In this document: positions 33,901 through 42,961 of the stretch, in pieces
Numbering within the stretch: the stretch's first letter is position 1
How the letters are laid out: each line of letters opens with the position of its first letter
From: CAKZNE01 sp040222435
GTDB lineage: Bacteria > Bacteroidota > Bacteroidia > Flavobacteriales > Schleiferiaceae
Direction: 5' to 3'
DNA length: 64,000 bases
Assembly: GCA_965212245.1 (NCBI GenBank)
Contig: OZ243107.1
Coordinates: forward strand, 124,001 to 188,000
Notes under the pieces: generated by a model
Database searches by the model: none
Told to the model about the DNA's origin: nothing
The model's input: the letters and a program-made list of their open reading frames with translations, nothing else
Position numbers and translations under genes: made by a program

Positions 33901-33985
33901 TCATATAGATATCCAGGACCTTCACCATACTAATGGAGAGCCTTCGGGTACCCGGGTAATCATTATCTTGAAACAACCATACTAA
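30956..33985 (+). CDS. Two-component sensor: periplasmic propeller, Y_Y_Y domain and LytS-type kinase
   Basis: The 1009-residue protein has a signal peptide (VLRGLVLMLYGTLLQAQ), then repeated propeller blades with the regulator-propeller signature (FTTQDGLPHNTITALYQD, GYLWIGTSNGLCRYDG, and later YTTGQGLPSMSVCSLE with GNVWIGTVNGLCRF). A Y_Y_Y domain follows near residues 680-755, one membrane helix at about 757-778, a His_kinase domain with the phospho-acceptor in QMNPHFIFNAIHSV (near 812) and a HATPase with DNGIGRER. Family knowledge: such proteins sense extracellular ligands and act on LytTR regulators, often for polysaccharide or surface functions. It lies five nt before its response regulator. 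Confidence 0.93.
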   Translation: MTTESVLRGLVLMLYGTLLQAQESGHWDRPDVFTTQDGLPHNTITALYQDVTGYLWIGTSNGLCRYDGIDFTTVNIPLKGGSHWSQVIETIYQDESGRLWLCTRAGQVVVWDTYENKWDKKFTISENAGFVNYLQKDGKGKLWFGTSTGRAGYYLEAEDSLYSIQIENGIRDIRLDKKGMLWIMSHSLVAYHLHPESLKGLPLPPFFRKHQNHLSLVGTDCEGNLLISLGGAFFQYHVDTDSVIEIPGFAPSIGYPDKPLPCKRMYSFNHTLYILNQEPLSIEMYDAELPFTSPEVLEDQSGLLWFATNHGLYKMDRKKHRFRNYSPDRGKVRIQSDYIRALSVHGDSVWLGFKGAWPQKLIYNTVKGDFTFKETIPIMKDGESVLSNPTINTYLVTRQGEVWCGGLEGLFKLDRTRQRFYPEPAFPGNKPGEIPEIFALCEDSKNRIWVGEKDRGLWVIDGKGEAEHLKTGAPDKLSIWDLFHEADGIVWASTNKGLYRITEDSDHNFHYEPVKGLEGTHIWDIKTNGRGDYFLASTDQGFYWYHVPSQTLKHYTTGQGLPSMSVCSLESDSLGNVWIGTVNGLCRFHVASHTITCYYEEDGLISNDFNFSVSGKHTSGQLFFGTKGGVVSFNPQQPDSPQPVAANLVINSFEVNGRERMEGLHLKRENQLQYYENTVHFRFSLLEFSRPAQYRYRYTLMSFDREWKETNGRLPVATYTNLPPDDYVFKVEASLDGISWPYTNTCNFVIRPALWQRKWFFPVLFLGVFLIVTGTVLRVMRAQLKKERKKSEIEKALAYMELKALQAQMNPHFIFNAIHSVQQYMLRGDLLAANDYLTRFARLIRYFLEASINRKVPLSEEIRMLKLFVELEALRFDSRFDFITEIPPEEQMDLVEIPSMILQPFVENAIQHGLALQDRKGKLFLSIDLQDHEVTIIVEDNGIGRERAKRLKNTLNQKQKSRGIELITERLKAYNALDKETVHIDIQDLHHTNGEPSGTRVIIILKQPY

Positions 33986-33990
33986 CCCGC

Positions 33991-34737
33991 ATGATCGAAA
34001 CTATACTTATAGATGATGAAGCTCCCAGCCGGTCTATTCTTAGAGATATGCTCAGCCAGTATTGCCCGGACATAAAAATCATAGGTGAGTCCGGCAACCT
34101 GGAGGACGGTATAGGAATCATTCGAAATCATCAGCCTCAACTGGCTTTTTTGGACATCAACATGCCAAACGGTTCAGGCTTTGATCTTCTTAAAGCTTTT
34201 CCTGAAGCCGGTTTCCAGGTGGTGTTTGTTACAGCTCATAATGAGTATGCCATAAAAGCCATACGGGTAAGTGCGATGGACTTTTTACTCAAACCGGTTA
34301 ACATAAAGGAACTCCAGGATTGCGTTGAACGGATAAAGGTGAAACTTAACCGGGACATGGAAAAGAATAACCTGCGGATGCTGGTGGAGAATATGCAGTC
34401 CAAACAAAATCTGCACAGTAAGATTGCCATACCCCTGACCGAGGGTTTACAGTTTGTAACTGTGGGAGATATTGTGCGTATGGAAGCGGATGGTAATTAC
34501 ACCTGGATATGGTTCACGAAGGGAAAAAAAATGCTCAGTTCGCATAACCTCAAGGAATACCAGGATCTCCTGCCTCCTTCTCTTTTTTTTCGTTCGCATT
34601 ATTCCCACCTGATCAACCTCCACCACGTGAATAAATACCATCGCGGAGAAGGAGGTAGCATTAGTATGTGTGACGGATCTGAGGTACCCCTGGCCAAGAG
34701 ACGTAAAAAGCCTTTCCTGGAGCTATTCAAATTATAG
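33991..34737 (+). CDS. LytTR-family response regulator
   Basis: The 248-residue protein has a receiver domain with acidic pocket (ILIDDEAPS), the phospho-Asp in LAFLDINMPNGSGFD (near residue 55), the Thr in VVFVTAHNEYA and Lys in FLLKPVN, followed by a linker helix and a LytTR DNA-binding domain (IVRMEADGNYTWIWF, FFRSHYSHLINLHHVNKY). It is the partner of the sensor directly upstream. LytTR proteins bind direct repeats near promoters; the secreted-protein gene 181 nt downstream is an obvious candidate target, which is inference. Confidence 0.93.
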   Translation: MIETILIDDEAPSRSILRDMLSQYCPDIKIIGESGNLEDGIGIIRNHQPQLAFLDINMPNGSGFDLLKAFPEAGFQVVFVTAHNEYAIKAIRVSAMDFLLKPVNIKELQDCVERIKVKLNRDMEKNNLRMLVENMQSKQNLHSKIAIPLTEGLQFVTVGDIVRMEADGNYTWIWFTKGKKMLSSHNLKEYQDLLPPSLFFRSHYSHLINLHHVNKYHRGEGGSISMCDGSEVPLAKRRKKPFLELFKL

Positions 34738-34918
34738 GCGCTTACCTGCAGCTACCCGCTCTTACCACTTATACAACCGGTCTTCCCATCTATCCTTCCT
34801 TCCCGCCCACCGGGTAAGCCTTGTTTCAGCTGCCTTTCCGAAAGCCTCACCTTAGACCCCGAAAGGCTGCCATGTGATATAGCCTTCTGAAAATCTAACT
34901 CTACAAATACAACAAGTC

Positions 34919-36946
34919 ATGAAAAGAATCATCTACCTTATTTTTTTAGTGTTATCCGTTAACACTTCGCTGTGGGCTATATGTCCGTCCGGCACGCACA
35001 ACGTTGATATAGCGGTCAATTCCAATTGTACGGTGAGCACAACCGTAAACATGGGTCCTGGCAGGACCATCTACGTGATGGATGGTGTAATACTTACCTT
35101 ATCTGCCGGTGCGGTACTGAATTCTTCCGTTCCCGGACAGGCCTGGGACGGTATAGTTGTACAGGACGGAGGGACACTGATTATTGAAGACTGGGCCACT
35201 ATTAAGAATGCGGCCATTGGCGTAACCGTTAAATCCGGAGGAATCATTGAGGCCACAAAAGGAAAGTTCACTAATAACCGTCATGATATCTGGTTTGAAC
35301 CAGACCCAAATGTCGGCCTGGATTGCAAGTTGGAAAATGTGATCTTTGAATGGAATTCTTCCTACTACCCTTCTCTATTCTATACTTCCGGGATCAACAT
35401 TCCTCAAACCAGTTATATACCTGTACCCAAAGAAAATATGGTGCATGTGGTACTGGACGAGGTTTACAAAGTGGTTTTTAAAGGGTGTATATTTTCCAAT
35501 ACCCGGAACTGGCTGGAATGGGAGCCGGGAGGCCTGGGTACGGACCCTAATTCAGTTAATGATATGGTTATGAGCTGGAAAGCAAGGGGTATTGGCATTT
35601 TGTCCAATAACTCGGGGTTTGTGGTAAAAAATATGGGGCCCTGTGCTTTAGATTATAATGATCCATTGGCCGGAGACCCTGATTATTCCGCATGTATTCC
35701 TTGTTCAGGGCAACCTAATCTCTTTACCGGACTTTGTACGGGTATAGCGTTCGACAACTTCCGGCTGGACGGTATCCAAAATCCTAATGCCATGATCGAT
35801 ATCCTGGGAGCCGAGTTCGTCAACAATCTCCTGGGGGTAAGTACTTCTTATAATACCAGCATTTTTCCGGCTGCCACAAGCTCCTGGGCTCAATTCAATG
35901 ATATAAGCCGTATCACTATTTCACAGTGCCGGTTTGATATTAATGAATCCATTAAAAACTTTATTGCCCGCAAACCGGGATCCTTTACGAACGGTATTTA
36001 CCTGGATCATGTAAATGATTTTGACATCAATCGCAACGTTTTTGATTTTGATTATCAATACGGCAATACCATAGGGGTATGTGAAACAGATAATCCCTTG
36101 CCAGGGTACTTACGCGGAGCCTCTGCCATTACTATACGTGAATCGGGTAACCTAAACCCGAGTAGCATTGAACAGAATTTTATCTACAACAACATGGAGA
36201 TCAGTTGCACTTTTTATAATGGTGGTATTATACTTATTAATGATAACTCCCTGGTTGATGTAAGTTGCAATAATATAACGGTTAATACATTCTTTGGTAA
36301 CCCCGTTTCTTACTACCTTGGATTTCTCCAGGAAGCCCCCGGCAGTACAAGTTCTGCAGGATCAATAGGGACACCAGGTATTTGCTGGAATAATCGTTTT
36401 GCCCCTCTTCCAAATTGTGGAAGTAATGATCTGTACCACATAGGTTTTTCAGAAAGTGGTTTTCCAACCAATTTCTCAGACTGGACCGGTAACGGAGTGG
36501 ATTTCCACTACCTTAACCAGCTTTGGCATAACCCCACCTGCATAAGGGATGCTCAAAGCAAGCTGAATAAGGTCATTGCCGCGAGTTCTAATACCTGCAC
36601 TACAAGTGATGTGACCTGCGGATTTTTTGATCACCCGGGCGATGGTTCAACAAGTTACGACCCTCATCAACCCTTCCACCAATACCCTGAAGTTGTAGTA
36701 AGTCTAAGTCCCAATCCGGTATCCGGAACTACTGTACTGACTTATGATTTTTCTTCTATGCCCATATTCTCATCCTTCTTTGTGACCATTGTAGACCTTA
36801 ACGGAAACGTAGTCTGGAGTTCAGGGACGATTACTACCGGAACGGGAGAATTGAGCATTGATGTCAACCATTTATTAAGTGGATACTACTATATGATCAT
36901 TAATGCAGAAGGTTATATCTGGAGAATTCCCTTTATTAAAATCTAA
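34919..36946 (+). CDS. Secreted beta-helix protein with type A T9SS sorting domain
   Basis: The 675-residue protein starts with a signal peptide (RIIYLIFLVLSVNTSLWA). The body contains many short strands with repeated G/N/I patterns (WDGIVVQDGGTLIIEDW, IGVTVKSGGIIEATKG, SGINIPQ, NGIYLDHVNDFDINRNVFDF), as in right-handed parallel beta helices. The C-terminal 80 residues are a Por-secretion tail: LSPNPVSGTTVLTYDF, VTIVDLNGNVVWS and LSGYYYMIINAEG. It should be exported by the type IX system and attached to the surface or released. Substrate or role is unknown. A strong terminator follows the stop. Confidence 0.85.
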   Translation: MKRIIYLIFLVLSVNTSLWAICPSGTHNVDIAVNSNCTVSTTVNMGPGRTIYVMDGVILTLSAGAVLNSSVPGQAWDGIVVQDGGTLIIEDWATIKNAAIGVTVKSGGIIEATKGKFTNNRHDIWFEPDPNVGLDCKLENVIFEWNSSYYPSLFYTSGINIPQTSYIPVPKENMVHVVLDEVYKVVFKGCIFSNTRNWLEWEPGGLGTDPNSVNDMVMSWKARGIGILSNNSGFVVKNMGPCALDYNDPLAGDPDYSACIPCSGQPNLFTGLCTGIAFDNFRLDGIQNPNAMIDILGAEFVNNLLGVSTSYNTSIFPAATSSWAQFNDISRITISQCRFDINESIKNFIARKPGSFTNGIYLDHVNDFDINRNVFDFDYQYGNTIGVCETDNPLPGYLRGASAITIRESGNLNPSSIEQNFIYNNMEISCTFYNGGIILINDNSLVDVSCNNITVNTFFGNPVSYYLGFLQEAPGSTSSAGSIGTPGICWNNRFAPLPNCGSNDLYHIGFSESGFPTNFSDWTGNGVDFHYLNQLWHNPTCIRDAQSKLNKVIAASSNTCTTSDVTCGFFDHPGDGSTSYDPHQPFHQYPEVVVSLSPNPVSGTTVLTYDFSSMPIFSSFFVTIVDLNGNVVWSSGTITTGTGELSIDVNHLLSGYYYMIINAEGYIWRIPFIKI

Positions 36947-36967
36947 CAGCTTACGCCATAAAACCTC

Positions 36968-36994
36968 AAGCCCTTCTTTACGAAGGGCTTTTTT
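36968..36994 (+). terminator. Intrinsic terminator after the beta-helix protein gene
   Basis: Arms AAGCCCTTC (36968-36976) and GAAGGGCTT (36982-36990) with a five-base loop are followed by TTTTTT including the arm end. Located 22 nt after the stop; the reverse complement also has a T-rich flank facing the convergent efflux operon, but weaker. Confidence 0.85.
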
Positions 36995-37005
36995 CTTCTG
37001 TTCGC

Positions 37006-38421
37006 TTATTTCCACCCACCACCAAGAGCAGTGTACAGGTTTACCAGAGCACTAAGCTGTGCCTGACGGTTTTGTATGAGCAACAATTGTGAGCTTAAGG
37101 CATTCTGGCGAGCAGTCAATACTTCCAGGTAATTGGCCAAACCATTATTCAATAGCTCCTGGGCATATGCAGAGGCTTTTAGATACGCATTAACTTCCCG
37201 GGCACGGATATCGGCAATTTCATTGGCCGCCTGCAGCTCACTAAGCGCATCAGACACTTCCTGACCGGCCTCCAACAAGCTTTTTCTGAAGTTAAGTACA
37301 GCCTGCTGTTGATTGGCCTGCGCTACTTCATATTGCGTTTTTAACATGCGCCTTTGAAATAAGGGTCCCGAAAGGGAACTCACCACCTGCAAAAAAATAC
37401 TCTCAGGTGTAATAAGCGGATTACCGGATAAACTTTGAAAACCGTAAGTGGCCGAAATATTCAGAGACGGATAAAGGCTGGCCCTTGCCACATTGGTAAG
37501 CTCAAAAGTGTTGACCAACTGCATCTCAGCGGCTCGCACATCAGGTCGGTTTTCAAGAACCTGCAACGCATAGCCGGTTTTAGGTTCTACTTTTATTTCC
37601 TGATCCTCCAGGCTACTTCGTTCAATAGTATGTGGCACTTCACCTAAAAGAATGCTGAATGCATTTTCAAGTTGCCTGCGCTGATTTTTTAAATTCACCA
37701 GTATAGCCTGAGCAGTATACAATTGCGCTTCAGTTTGCTGTACAGCTACTTCCGTAAGACTCCCTGCTTCTTTAAGTGCCTTAGTGGTTTCAAGACTACG
37801 TTTGCGGGTTTGCCGGGTAGTATCCGTTACCTCAATTTGTTCATCCAGTGAAAGCAATTGATAATAGCTGATAGCGACATTGGAAATAAGCCGGGTTTTC
37901 ACCGCCTGGTGCGCAGCTACCGATTGTAAATAGCTTGCACCAAACGCTCGCTTCTGACTGCGTATTTTACCCCAAACATCAGCTTCCCATGAAGCTGTGG
38001 CCGAAAGTTGGTTTTGACTTAAAGTATTAAAGAAGCCTCCAAACTGGCTATTGGCGGATGTCTCCTGGTAGCTGTTTTGCAAAGTGACGTTTACCGAGGG
38101 CAAGAAGCCTGCTTTACCTTGCTTCAGGTATGCTTCTGCGGAAGCTATGCGTTGCATCGCTATACGTACATCAATATTATTGGCCAGCGCTTTTTCAATA
38201 TGACCGGTTAAAACAGGATCCGTAAAAAATTCCCGCCACGAGACATCCGCCATGGAAATACTATCCGCAGGAAGGCTATCGGTACGGTACATATTCTGAG
38301 CCTGTGCCTCTATTTCTTCCGGACGCTCATAATTCTTAGCTACAAAACACGATTGGGCTAAAAACACCATAGCTGGCAAAACCCATAATAGTGTAAGTGA
38401 TGACTTTCCCATATTATACAT
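37006..38421 (-). CDS. Outer-membrane efflux channel lipoprotein (OprM/TolC type)
   Basis: The 471-residue protein has a lipoprotein signal (LLWVLPAMVFLAQSC), then the paired coiled-coil/beta layout of the NodT/OprM family: WREFFTDPVL, LANNIDVRIAMQRI, ASWEADVWGKIRSQ, RPDVRAAEMQLV. It should be the outer-membrane exit duct for the RND pump encoded just upstream in the same operon. The start overlaps the pump stop by eight nt if ATG 38421 is used; ATG 38412, three codons later, is an alternative. Confidence 0.92.
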   Translation of the reverse strand: MYNMGKSSLTLLWVLPAMVFLAQSCFVAKNYERPEEIEAQAQNMYRTDSLPADSISMADVSWREFFTDPVLTGHIEKALANNIDVRIAMQRIASAEAYLKQGKAGFLPSVNVTLQNSYQETSANSQFGGFFNTLSQNQLSATASWEADVWGKIRSQKRAFGASYLQSVAAHQAVKTRLISNVAISYYQLLSLDEQIEVTDTTRQTRKRSLETTKALKEAGSLTEVAVQQTEAQLYTAQAILVNLKNQRRQLENAFSILLGEVPHTIERSSLEDQEIKVEPKTGYALQVLENRPDVRAAEMQLVNTFELTNVARASLYPSLNISATYGFQSLSGNPLITPESIFLQVVSSLSGPLFQRRMLKTQYEVAQANQQQAVLNFRKSLLEAGQEVSDALSELQAANEIADIRAREVNAYLKASAYAQELLNNGLANYLEVLTARQNALSSQLLLIQNRQAQLSALVNLYTALGGGWK

Positions 38422-41400
38422 TTGGTTTAGTCTGATTAGTATGGATAACCGCAGGTTTAGTACTCACCTTTTCCTGAAGATATTGGAATACAATAAACAA
38501 TACCGGAATAATAAATACACCTATCACCGTTCCGATCAGTAAGCCACCTACCGCTCCTGTTCCTATAGATCGGTTACCAATGGCACCCACCCCATTGGCC
38601 AACACCAGAGGAAGCAGACCCAAAATAAAAGCAAAAGAAGTCATAAGGATAGGTCTTAAGCGCACCCGCGCACCTTCAATAGCCGCCTCAGAAATGGACA
38701 AGCCTTGTTGCCTGCGTTGACGGGCAAATTCCACGATAAGAATCGCATTTTTAGCCAATAGGCCCAGCAGCATAATCAAAGCGATCTGGAAATACACATT
38801 GTTTTCCAGGCCCATTAAACTAATGCTGGCATAGGCCCCGGCCACACCTACCGGTAAGGATAACAATACGGCCAGTGGAAGGACGTAACTTTCATACTGA
38901 GCCGCCAGAAAGAAGTACACAAACAATATACTTAACCCAAAAATAATCCCGGCCTGACCGGAAGAAGAGATCTCCTCACGGGTGATACCTGAAAAGGCAA
39001 TATCATAACCGGCAGGAAGACTTTCGGCCGTTTCCTGAATAACCCGAATGGCGTCACCCGAACTATATCCGGGGGAAGCCCCTCCGTTAAGGGTTACATT
39101 GTTAAAGAGGTTAAAGCGGCCTATAGTTTGTGGGCCATAGGTACGCTCAAGGCTTACAAATTCTGATACCGGAGCCATTTCACCCTGGTTGTTCCGCACA
39201 AAAATACTGTTCAGGTCATCTACTTCTTCCCGGTCTTCCGGGGGTGATTGTACAAACACCCGGAATTGTTTTCCAAAACGACTGAAATCAGCCGCATAAT
39301 ACCCTCCTATATAACCTTGTAAAGCACTTAATATATCACTTACCGGTACCCCTGCTTCTTTAGCCTTGGGAATATTAATATCCATCATCAACTGGGGGAA
39401 GGTGGTGCTGAAGGAATTATTGGCATAACTAATCTCAGGGTGCTGAGATAAAGCTTCTGCAAAATCGGTAGCTACTTCATCAAGCTCTACAATATCACGG
39501 GCTGCGCGATCCAGCAACCGCACCTCAAAGCCATCGGAAGCACCAAAGCCCGGTACACTGGGAGGTGTGAAGAAGATAATTTTAGCATCCGCTATGTCAG
39601 CCGTTACACCAAACATCTTTTTGGTAATAGCTTCCGCTGAAAGACTGTCCGCCTGGCGGTCTTCAAAGGCATCCAGTAAAACAAAGCCTAAACCGTATGA
39701 ACTTCCCGAGCCCGAGAAAAAATTCCGTCCACTTACAATGGATGCTGAACGCACACCAGGTAGTTCTCCAATACGTTGATATATCTCCTGCATTACGCTA
39801 TACGTACGATCCAGAGAAGCACCCTGGGGAAGCTCTACATTCACAAAGAGTACACCCCTGTCTTCACTAGGCACAAAACCACCAGGTGTAAGACGGTTAA
39901 AAAACCAAATAGAACCTATGGCCAGCAGCAGAATAAGAGCAGTGATCCACTTACGGCCAGCCAAAAATTTCACGGAACGCACATACCGCTGAGTGGTGGC
40001 TTCAAAGCCCGCATTGAATCCGGCATAAAAGCGCTGCAGGAAATTCTTTTTACGCTCACCTTGCTTCGTATGTTTCCGAAGGAAAAGGGCACATAAAGCC
40101 GGACTCAGGGTAAGCGCATTGAGCGCGGAAATTAAAATGGCTACAATAAGGGTTACCCCAAACTGTTCATAAAAAACACCGGTAGGCCCCTGAACAAATG
40201 TAATAGGCACAAAAACAGCTGCCATCACCAGGGTAATGGAAATGATAGCTCCGCTGATCTCACTCATGGCTGACTTGGTGGCCCGTTCAGCGGAATTAAA
40301 CTCTTTGTCTTCCAGCTTGGCATGGACCGCTTCCACCACTACAATAGCGTCATCCACTACAATCCCAATGGCCAGTACCAATGCAAAAAGGGTGAGCAGG
40401 TTAATGGAGTACCCGAATAATTGCAGGAAGAAAAAGGTACCTATAATGGCTACGGGCACCGCAATAGCCGGTATAAGCGTGGATTTAAAATCCTGGAGGA
40501 AAAGAAATACCACCAGAAAAACCAAAAGGAAAGCTTCCACCAGGGTTTCCATAACTTTATCTATGGAGGCTGTGAGGAATTTATTGGTATCAAAATTAAT
40601 GACGTATTCCACACCCGGTGGAAAATCTTTCTCCAGATCTTCTAATAGCACATATAGCTCTTCAGTGATTTCCTGGGCATTGGAACCAGGCGTTTGGAAT
40701 ACGCCAAAGCTGATGCTGGGGTGTATGCGTGTACGGCCTATTGAGGTATAGGAAGCTGCGTCCAACTCTACTTCTGCCACGTCTCCAACCCTCAGAAACT
40801 GACCATTTTCCAATGATTTGATAATAACATCCTGGTATTCTTCAGCCGTTTTGTAACGCCCTTTGTAACGGATCACATATTCAAATGATTCGCCTGAATT
40901 CTGCCCCAGGGCTCCGGCCGCAGCTTCCCGGCTTTGTTCACCCACAGCGCTTATCACATCAGCCGGGGTTAATTTATAGGCCGCCATTTTAGCAGGGTCG
41001 ATCCAAATGCGCATGGCATAATCCTTACCGCCAAAAACATTTACTTCACCCACACCACGGATACGCTGTATCTCCGGCTTTACATTAATATTGAGGTAAT
41101 TTTGCAAATACGTATCACCGTAATCCTCATTGGTGGAGTAAATAGCAGCATACATCAAGGCTGAATTCTGACGTTTCTGGGTGATCACCCCATTTCGCAC
41201 CACTTCGGAAGGTAAAACGGAATTGGCCCGCGATACCCGGTTTTGAACATTTACGGCAGCAATATCAGGATCTACATCCTGCTCAAAAAGCACTTGTATA
41301 GTAGCACTACCATTATTACTGGCCGTAGAGGTAATATAGGTCATCCCCTCCACTCCGTTTATTTGTTCTTCCAGGGGAATAATTACACTTTCCAGCAAAG

Positions 41401-41569
41401 TTTGTGCATTTGCTCCCGGGTAATTGGCGGTAACCTGAACGGTAGGCGGAGCAATATCCGGGTATTGGGTAACGGGCAAAGTATTCAGTCCTAATATGCC
41501 CAGGATCACCAGAATGATGGAAATTACGGTAGAAAGTACCGGCCGGTCTATAAAAACATCTAACTTCAT
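38414..41569 (-). CDS. RND multidrug efflux pump, HAE1 family (AcrB-like)
   Basis: The 1051-residue protein is full length for AcrB/MexB: N-terminal FIDRPVLSTVISIILVILG, VTQYPDIAPPTVQV, the transport Asp pair in helix 4 (GIVVDDAIVVVEAV), the conserved Lys in helix 10 (GLLAKNAILIVEFA) and the tail GGLLIGTVIGVFIIPVLFIV. It uses the proton gradient to expel hydrophobic and amphipathic compounds. It is the middle gene of a three-gene operon with a periplasmic adaptor upstream and an outer-membrane channel downstream. No local regulator gene was seen. Confidence 0.95.
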   Translation of the reverse strand: MKLDVFIDRPVLSTVISIILVILGILGLNTLPVTQYPDIAPPTVQVTANYPGANAQTLLESVIIPLEEQINGVEGMTYITSTASNNGSATIQVLFEQDVDPDIAAVNVQNRVSRANSVLPSEVVRNGVITQKRQNSALMYAAIYSTNEDYGDTYLQNYLNINVKPEIQRIRGVGEVNVFGGKDYAMRIWIDPAKMAAYKLTPADVISAVGEQSREAAAGALGQNSGESFEYVIRYKGRYKTAEEYQDVIIKSLENGQFLRVGDVAEVELDAASYTSIGRTRIHPSISFGVFQTPGSNAQEITEELYVLLEDLEKDFPPGVEYVINFDTNKFLTASIDKVMETLVEAFLLVFLVVFLFLQDFKSTLIPAIAVPVAIIGTFFFLQLFGYSINLLTLFALVLAIGIVVDDAIVVVEAVHAKLEDKEFNSAERATKSAMSEISGAIISITLVMAAVFVPITFVQGPTGVFYEQFGVTLIVAILISALNALTLSPALCALFLRKHTKQGERKKNFLQRFYAGFNAGFEATTQRYVRSVKFLAGRKWITALILLLAIGSIWFFNRLTPGGFVPSEDRGVLFVNVELPQGASLDRTYSVMQEIYQRIGELPGVRSASIVSGRNFFSGSGSSYGLGFVLLDAFEDRQADSLSAEAITKKMFGVTADIADAKIIFFTPPSVPGFGASDGFEVRLLDRAARDIVELDEVATDFAEALSQHPEISYANNSFSTTFPQLMMDINIPKAKEAGVPVSDILSALQGYIGGYYAADFSRFGKQFRVFVQSPPEDREEVDDLNSIFVRNNQGEMAPVSEFVSLERTYGPQTIGRFNLFNNVTLNGGASPGYSSGDAIRVIQETAESLPAGYDIAFSGITREEISSSGQAGIIFGLSILFVYFFLAAQYESYVLPLAVLLSLPVGVAGAYASISLMGLENNVYFQIALIMLLGLLAKNAILIVEFARQRRQQGLSISEAAIEGARVRLRPILMTSFAFILGLLPLVLANGVGAIGNRSIGTGAVGGLLIGTVIGVFIIPVLFIVFQYLQEKVSTKPAVIHTNQTKPNV

Positions 41570-41592
41570 ACAAACGAGTAATTAAGACCTGC

Positions 41593-42708
41593 TTATTTAA
41601 ATACGGTATCAAAAGTGGCTATACTGTCCAAAGGCATTGGCTTAGCCTGTACGGGCATACCGTTCTTTACTTTGGCTACTCCTTTGGCTATGATCTGATC
41701 GCCTTTTTGAAGTCCTTCTGTAATGACTACCAGATCCTTTACCTCATCTTTAACCCTGACTTTAACGGATAGGGTTTTACCCTCTTCGGTAATCTTAAAA
41801 ACAAATTTATCACCCTGTTGCTCAAAGGTGCTCATAGCGGGTACTACTAAAGCATTTTCATATACAACCGGGATTCTAATAGTGCCACTGTTTCCATTGG
41901 TCAACAGCTGTTCAGGGTTATTGAATTTGGCTCTAAAACTTACCGTGCCTGTGGAGGCATTTACCTGCCCGGAAACGGTTTCAATTTTTCCTTTTTCAGC
42001 GTATTCTCTTCCGTTAGCCAAAACCAAAAGCACTTCGGGAAAGTTATTGATCTTTTCAGCCAGGCTCTTTCCTTCCGTATCCTCCAGAAAATTCAGATAC
42101 TCTTTCTCGTTCATGGCAAAATAGGCATATACCTCACTGATATCTGCGACCGTGGTAATAGGTTGCTGGTCTGCAGGACTCACCAAACTTCCCTTGCGGT
42201 ACCGAATGGAACCCACCACTCCGTCAACCGGACTTTTAATAGTCCCGTAGCCCACATTGGCATTAATACTGTTGTAACGGCTTTTGGCCTGGGCAAGGTT
42301 TGCTTTTGCGGTTTCCAACTGTATATTTCCTATAATACCCTTTTCCACCAGGGGTACCAGTTTTTCAACTTCCACCTGGGCCACTTTTACAGCGGCCTGT
42401 GCTGCCTCCGCATCCTGACTCAGCGTTTGTGTTTCCAGTTTAAACAGGGACTGTCCTTTACGGACCGGCTGCCCCTCATCCACCAACACCTCCTGAATAT
42501 ACCCACTTACCTTAGCCCTGACCTGGCTATTAACTATACCCTCTATACTGGCAGGATAACTTTTATAGGATGTTACCGTTCTGTTTTCCACCTGAACCGA
42601 TGGTAAAACCGGTGTCCGCTGTTGTTGTACCTGTCCTTCTTCCTCATTTCCGCAGGCTGATAAAATGAGCGAAAGGGCCAGGATACCCAAAATTTTATTA
42701 ATCTTCAT
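41593..42708 (-). CDS. RND periplasmic adaptor (membrane fusion protein), lipoprotein
   Basis: The 371-residue protein has lipobox LALSLILSAC (Cys 19), then a barrel-sandwich hybrid domain (VRAKVSGYIQEVLVDEGQPV), an alpha-hairpin (AEAAQAAVKVAQVEVEKLVP), the second half of the lipoyl domain (TIKSPVDGVVGSIRYRKGS) and beta-barrel and membrane-proximal domains (VRVKDEVKDLVVITEGLQ). It links the pump with the outer-membrane channel. It is the first gene in the operon; a TAAATTTG -7 element lies about 53 nt upstream of its ATG. Confidence 0.94.
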   Translation of the reverse strand: MKINKILGILALSLILSACGNEEEGQVQQQRTPVLPSVQVENRTVTSYKSYPASIEGIVNSQVRAKVSGYIQEVLVDEGQPVRKGQSLFKLETQTLSQDAEAAQAAVKVAQVEVEKLVPLVEKGIIGNIQLETAKANLAQAKSRYNSINANVGYGTIKSPVDGVVGSIRYRKGSLVSPADQQPITTVADISEVYAYFAMNEKEYLNFLEDTEGKSLAEKINNFPEVLLVLANGREYAEKGKIETVSGQVNASTGTVSFRAKFNNPEQLLTNGNSGTIRIPVVYENALVVPAMSTFEQQGDKFVFKITEEGKTLSVKVRVKDEVKDLVVITEGLQKGDQIIAKGVAKVKNGMPVQAKPMPLDSIATFDTVFK

Positions 42709-42760
42709 ATAGTGCTTTTAGAACAAGCCATCCTTTTGACGTAAGGATTTTAAGACAAAG

Positions 42761-42768
42761 CAAATTTA
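42761..42768 (-). promoter_or_regulatory. -7 element of the RND operon promoter
   Basis: The minus strand reads TAAATTTG, matching TAnnTTTG. The -33 region has no clean TTG, so the promoter may be weak or activator-dependent. Transcription should start near 42754, 45 nt before the adaptor gene. Confidence 0.45.
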
Positions 42769-42909
42769 CCTTTTGTTTCTGTGCAGGAATTTGATTTGTA
42801 TAGAATTTTGCTATCTGCTACTATAGAGAAAAGTTATAAATAGCGTAGCCCAGGAAAATAGTATTGGCAGGTTAACCCATTAAAAAACCGGCTCATTATT
42901 TTTAATAAC

Positions 42910-42940
42910 TGCAAAGGCCGGGTATTACCCGGCCTTTGCA
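42910..42940 (-). terminator. Hairpin after the cysteine-rich protein gene
   Basis: Arms TGCAAAGGCCGGGT and ACCCGGCCTTTGCA enclose a three-base loop (ATT). It lies 22 nt past the stop codon of the gene at 42962-43363, in the direction of its transcription. The T tract on the minus strand is short, so termination may depend mostly on the very GC-rich stem. Confidence 0.65.
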
Positions 42941-42961
42941 TGTAAGATTCTTTATCTATGG

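Noticed and set aside
30131..37000. Second attachment site (copy of the tRNA-Asp 3' end) downstream of the integrase remnant
   Set aside because: No copy of the T-arm/acceptor sequence was noticed in the following 7 kb, so island borders cannot be drawn.
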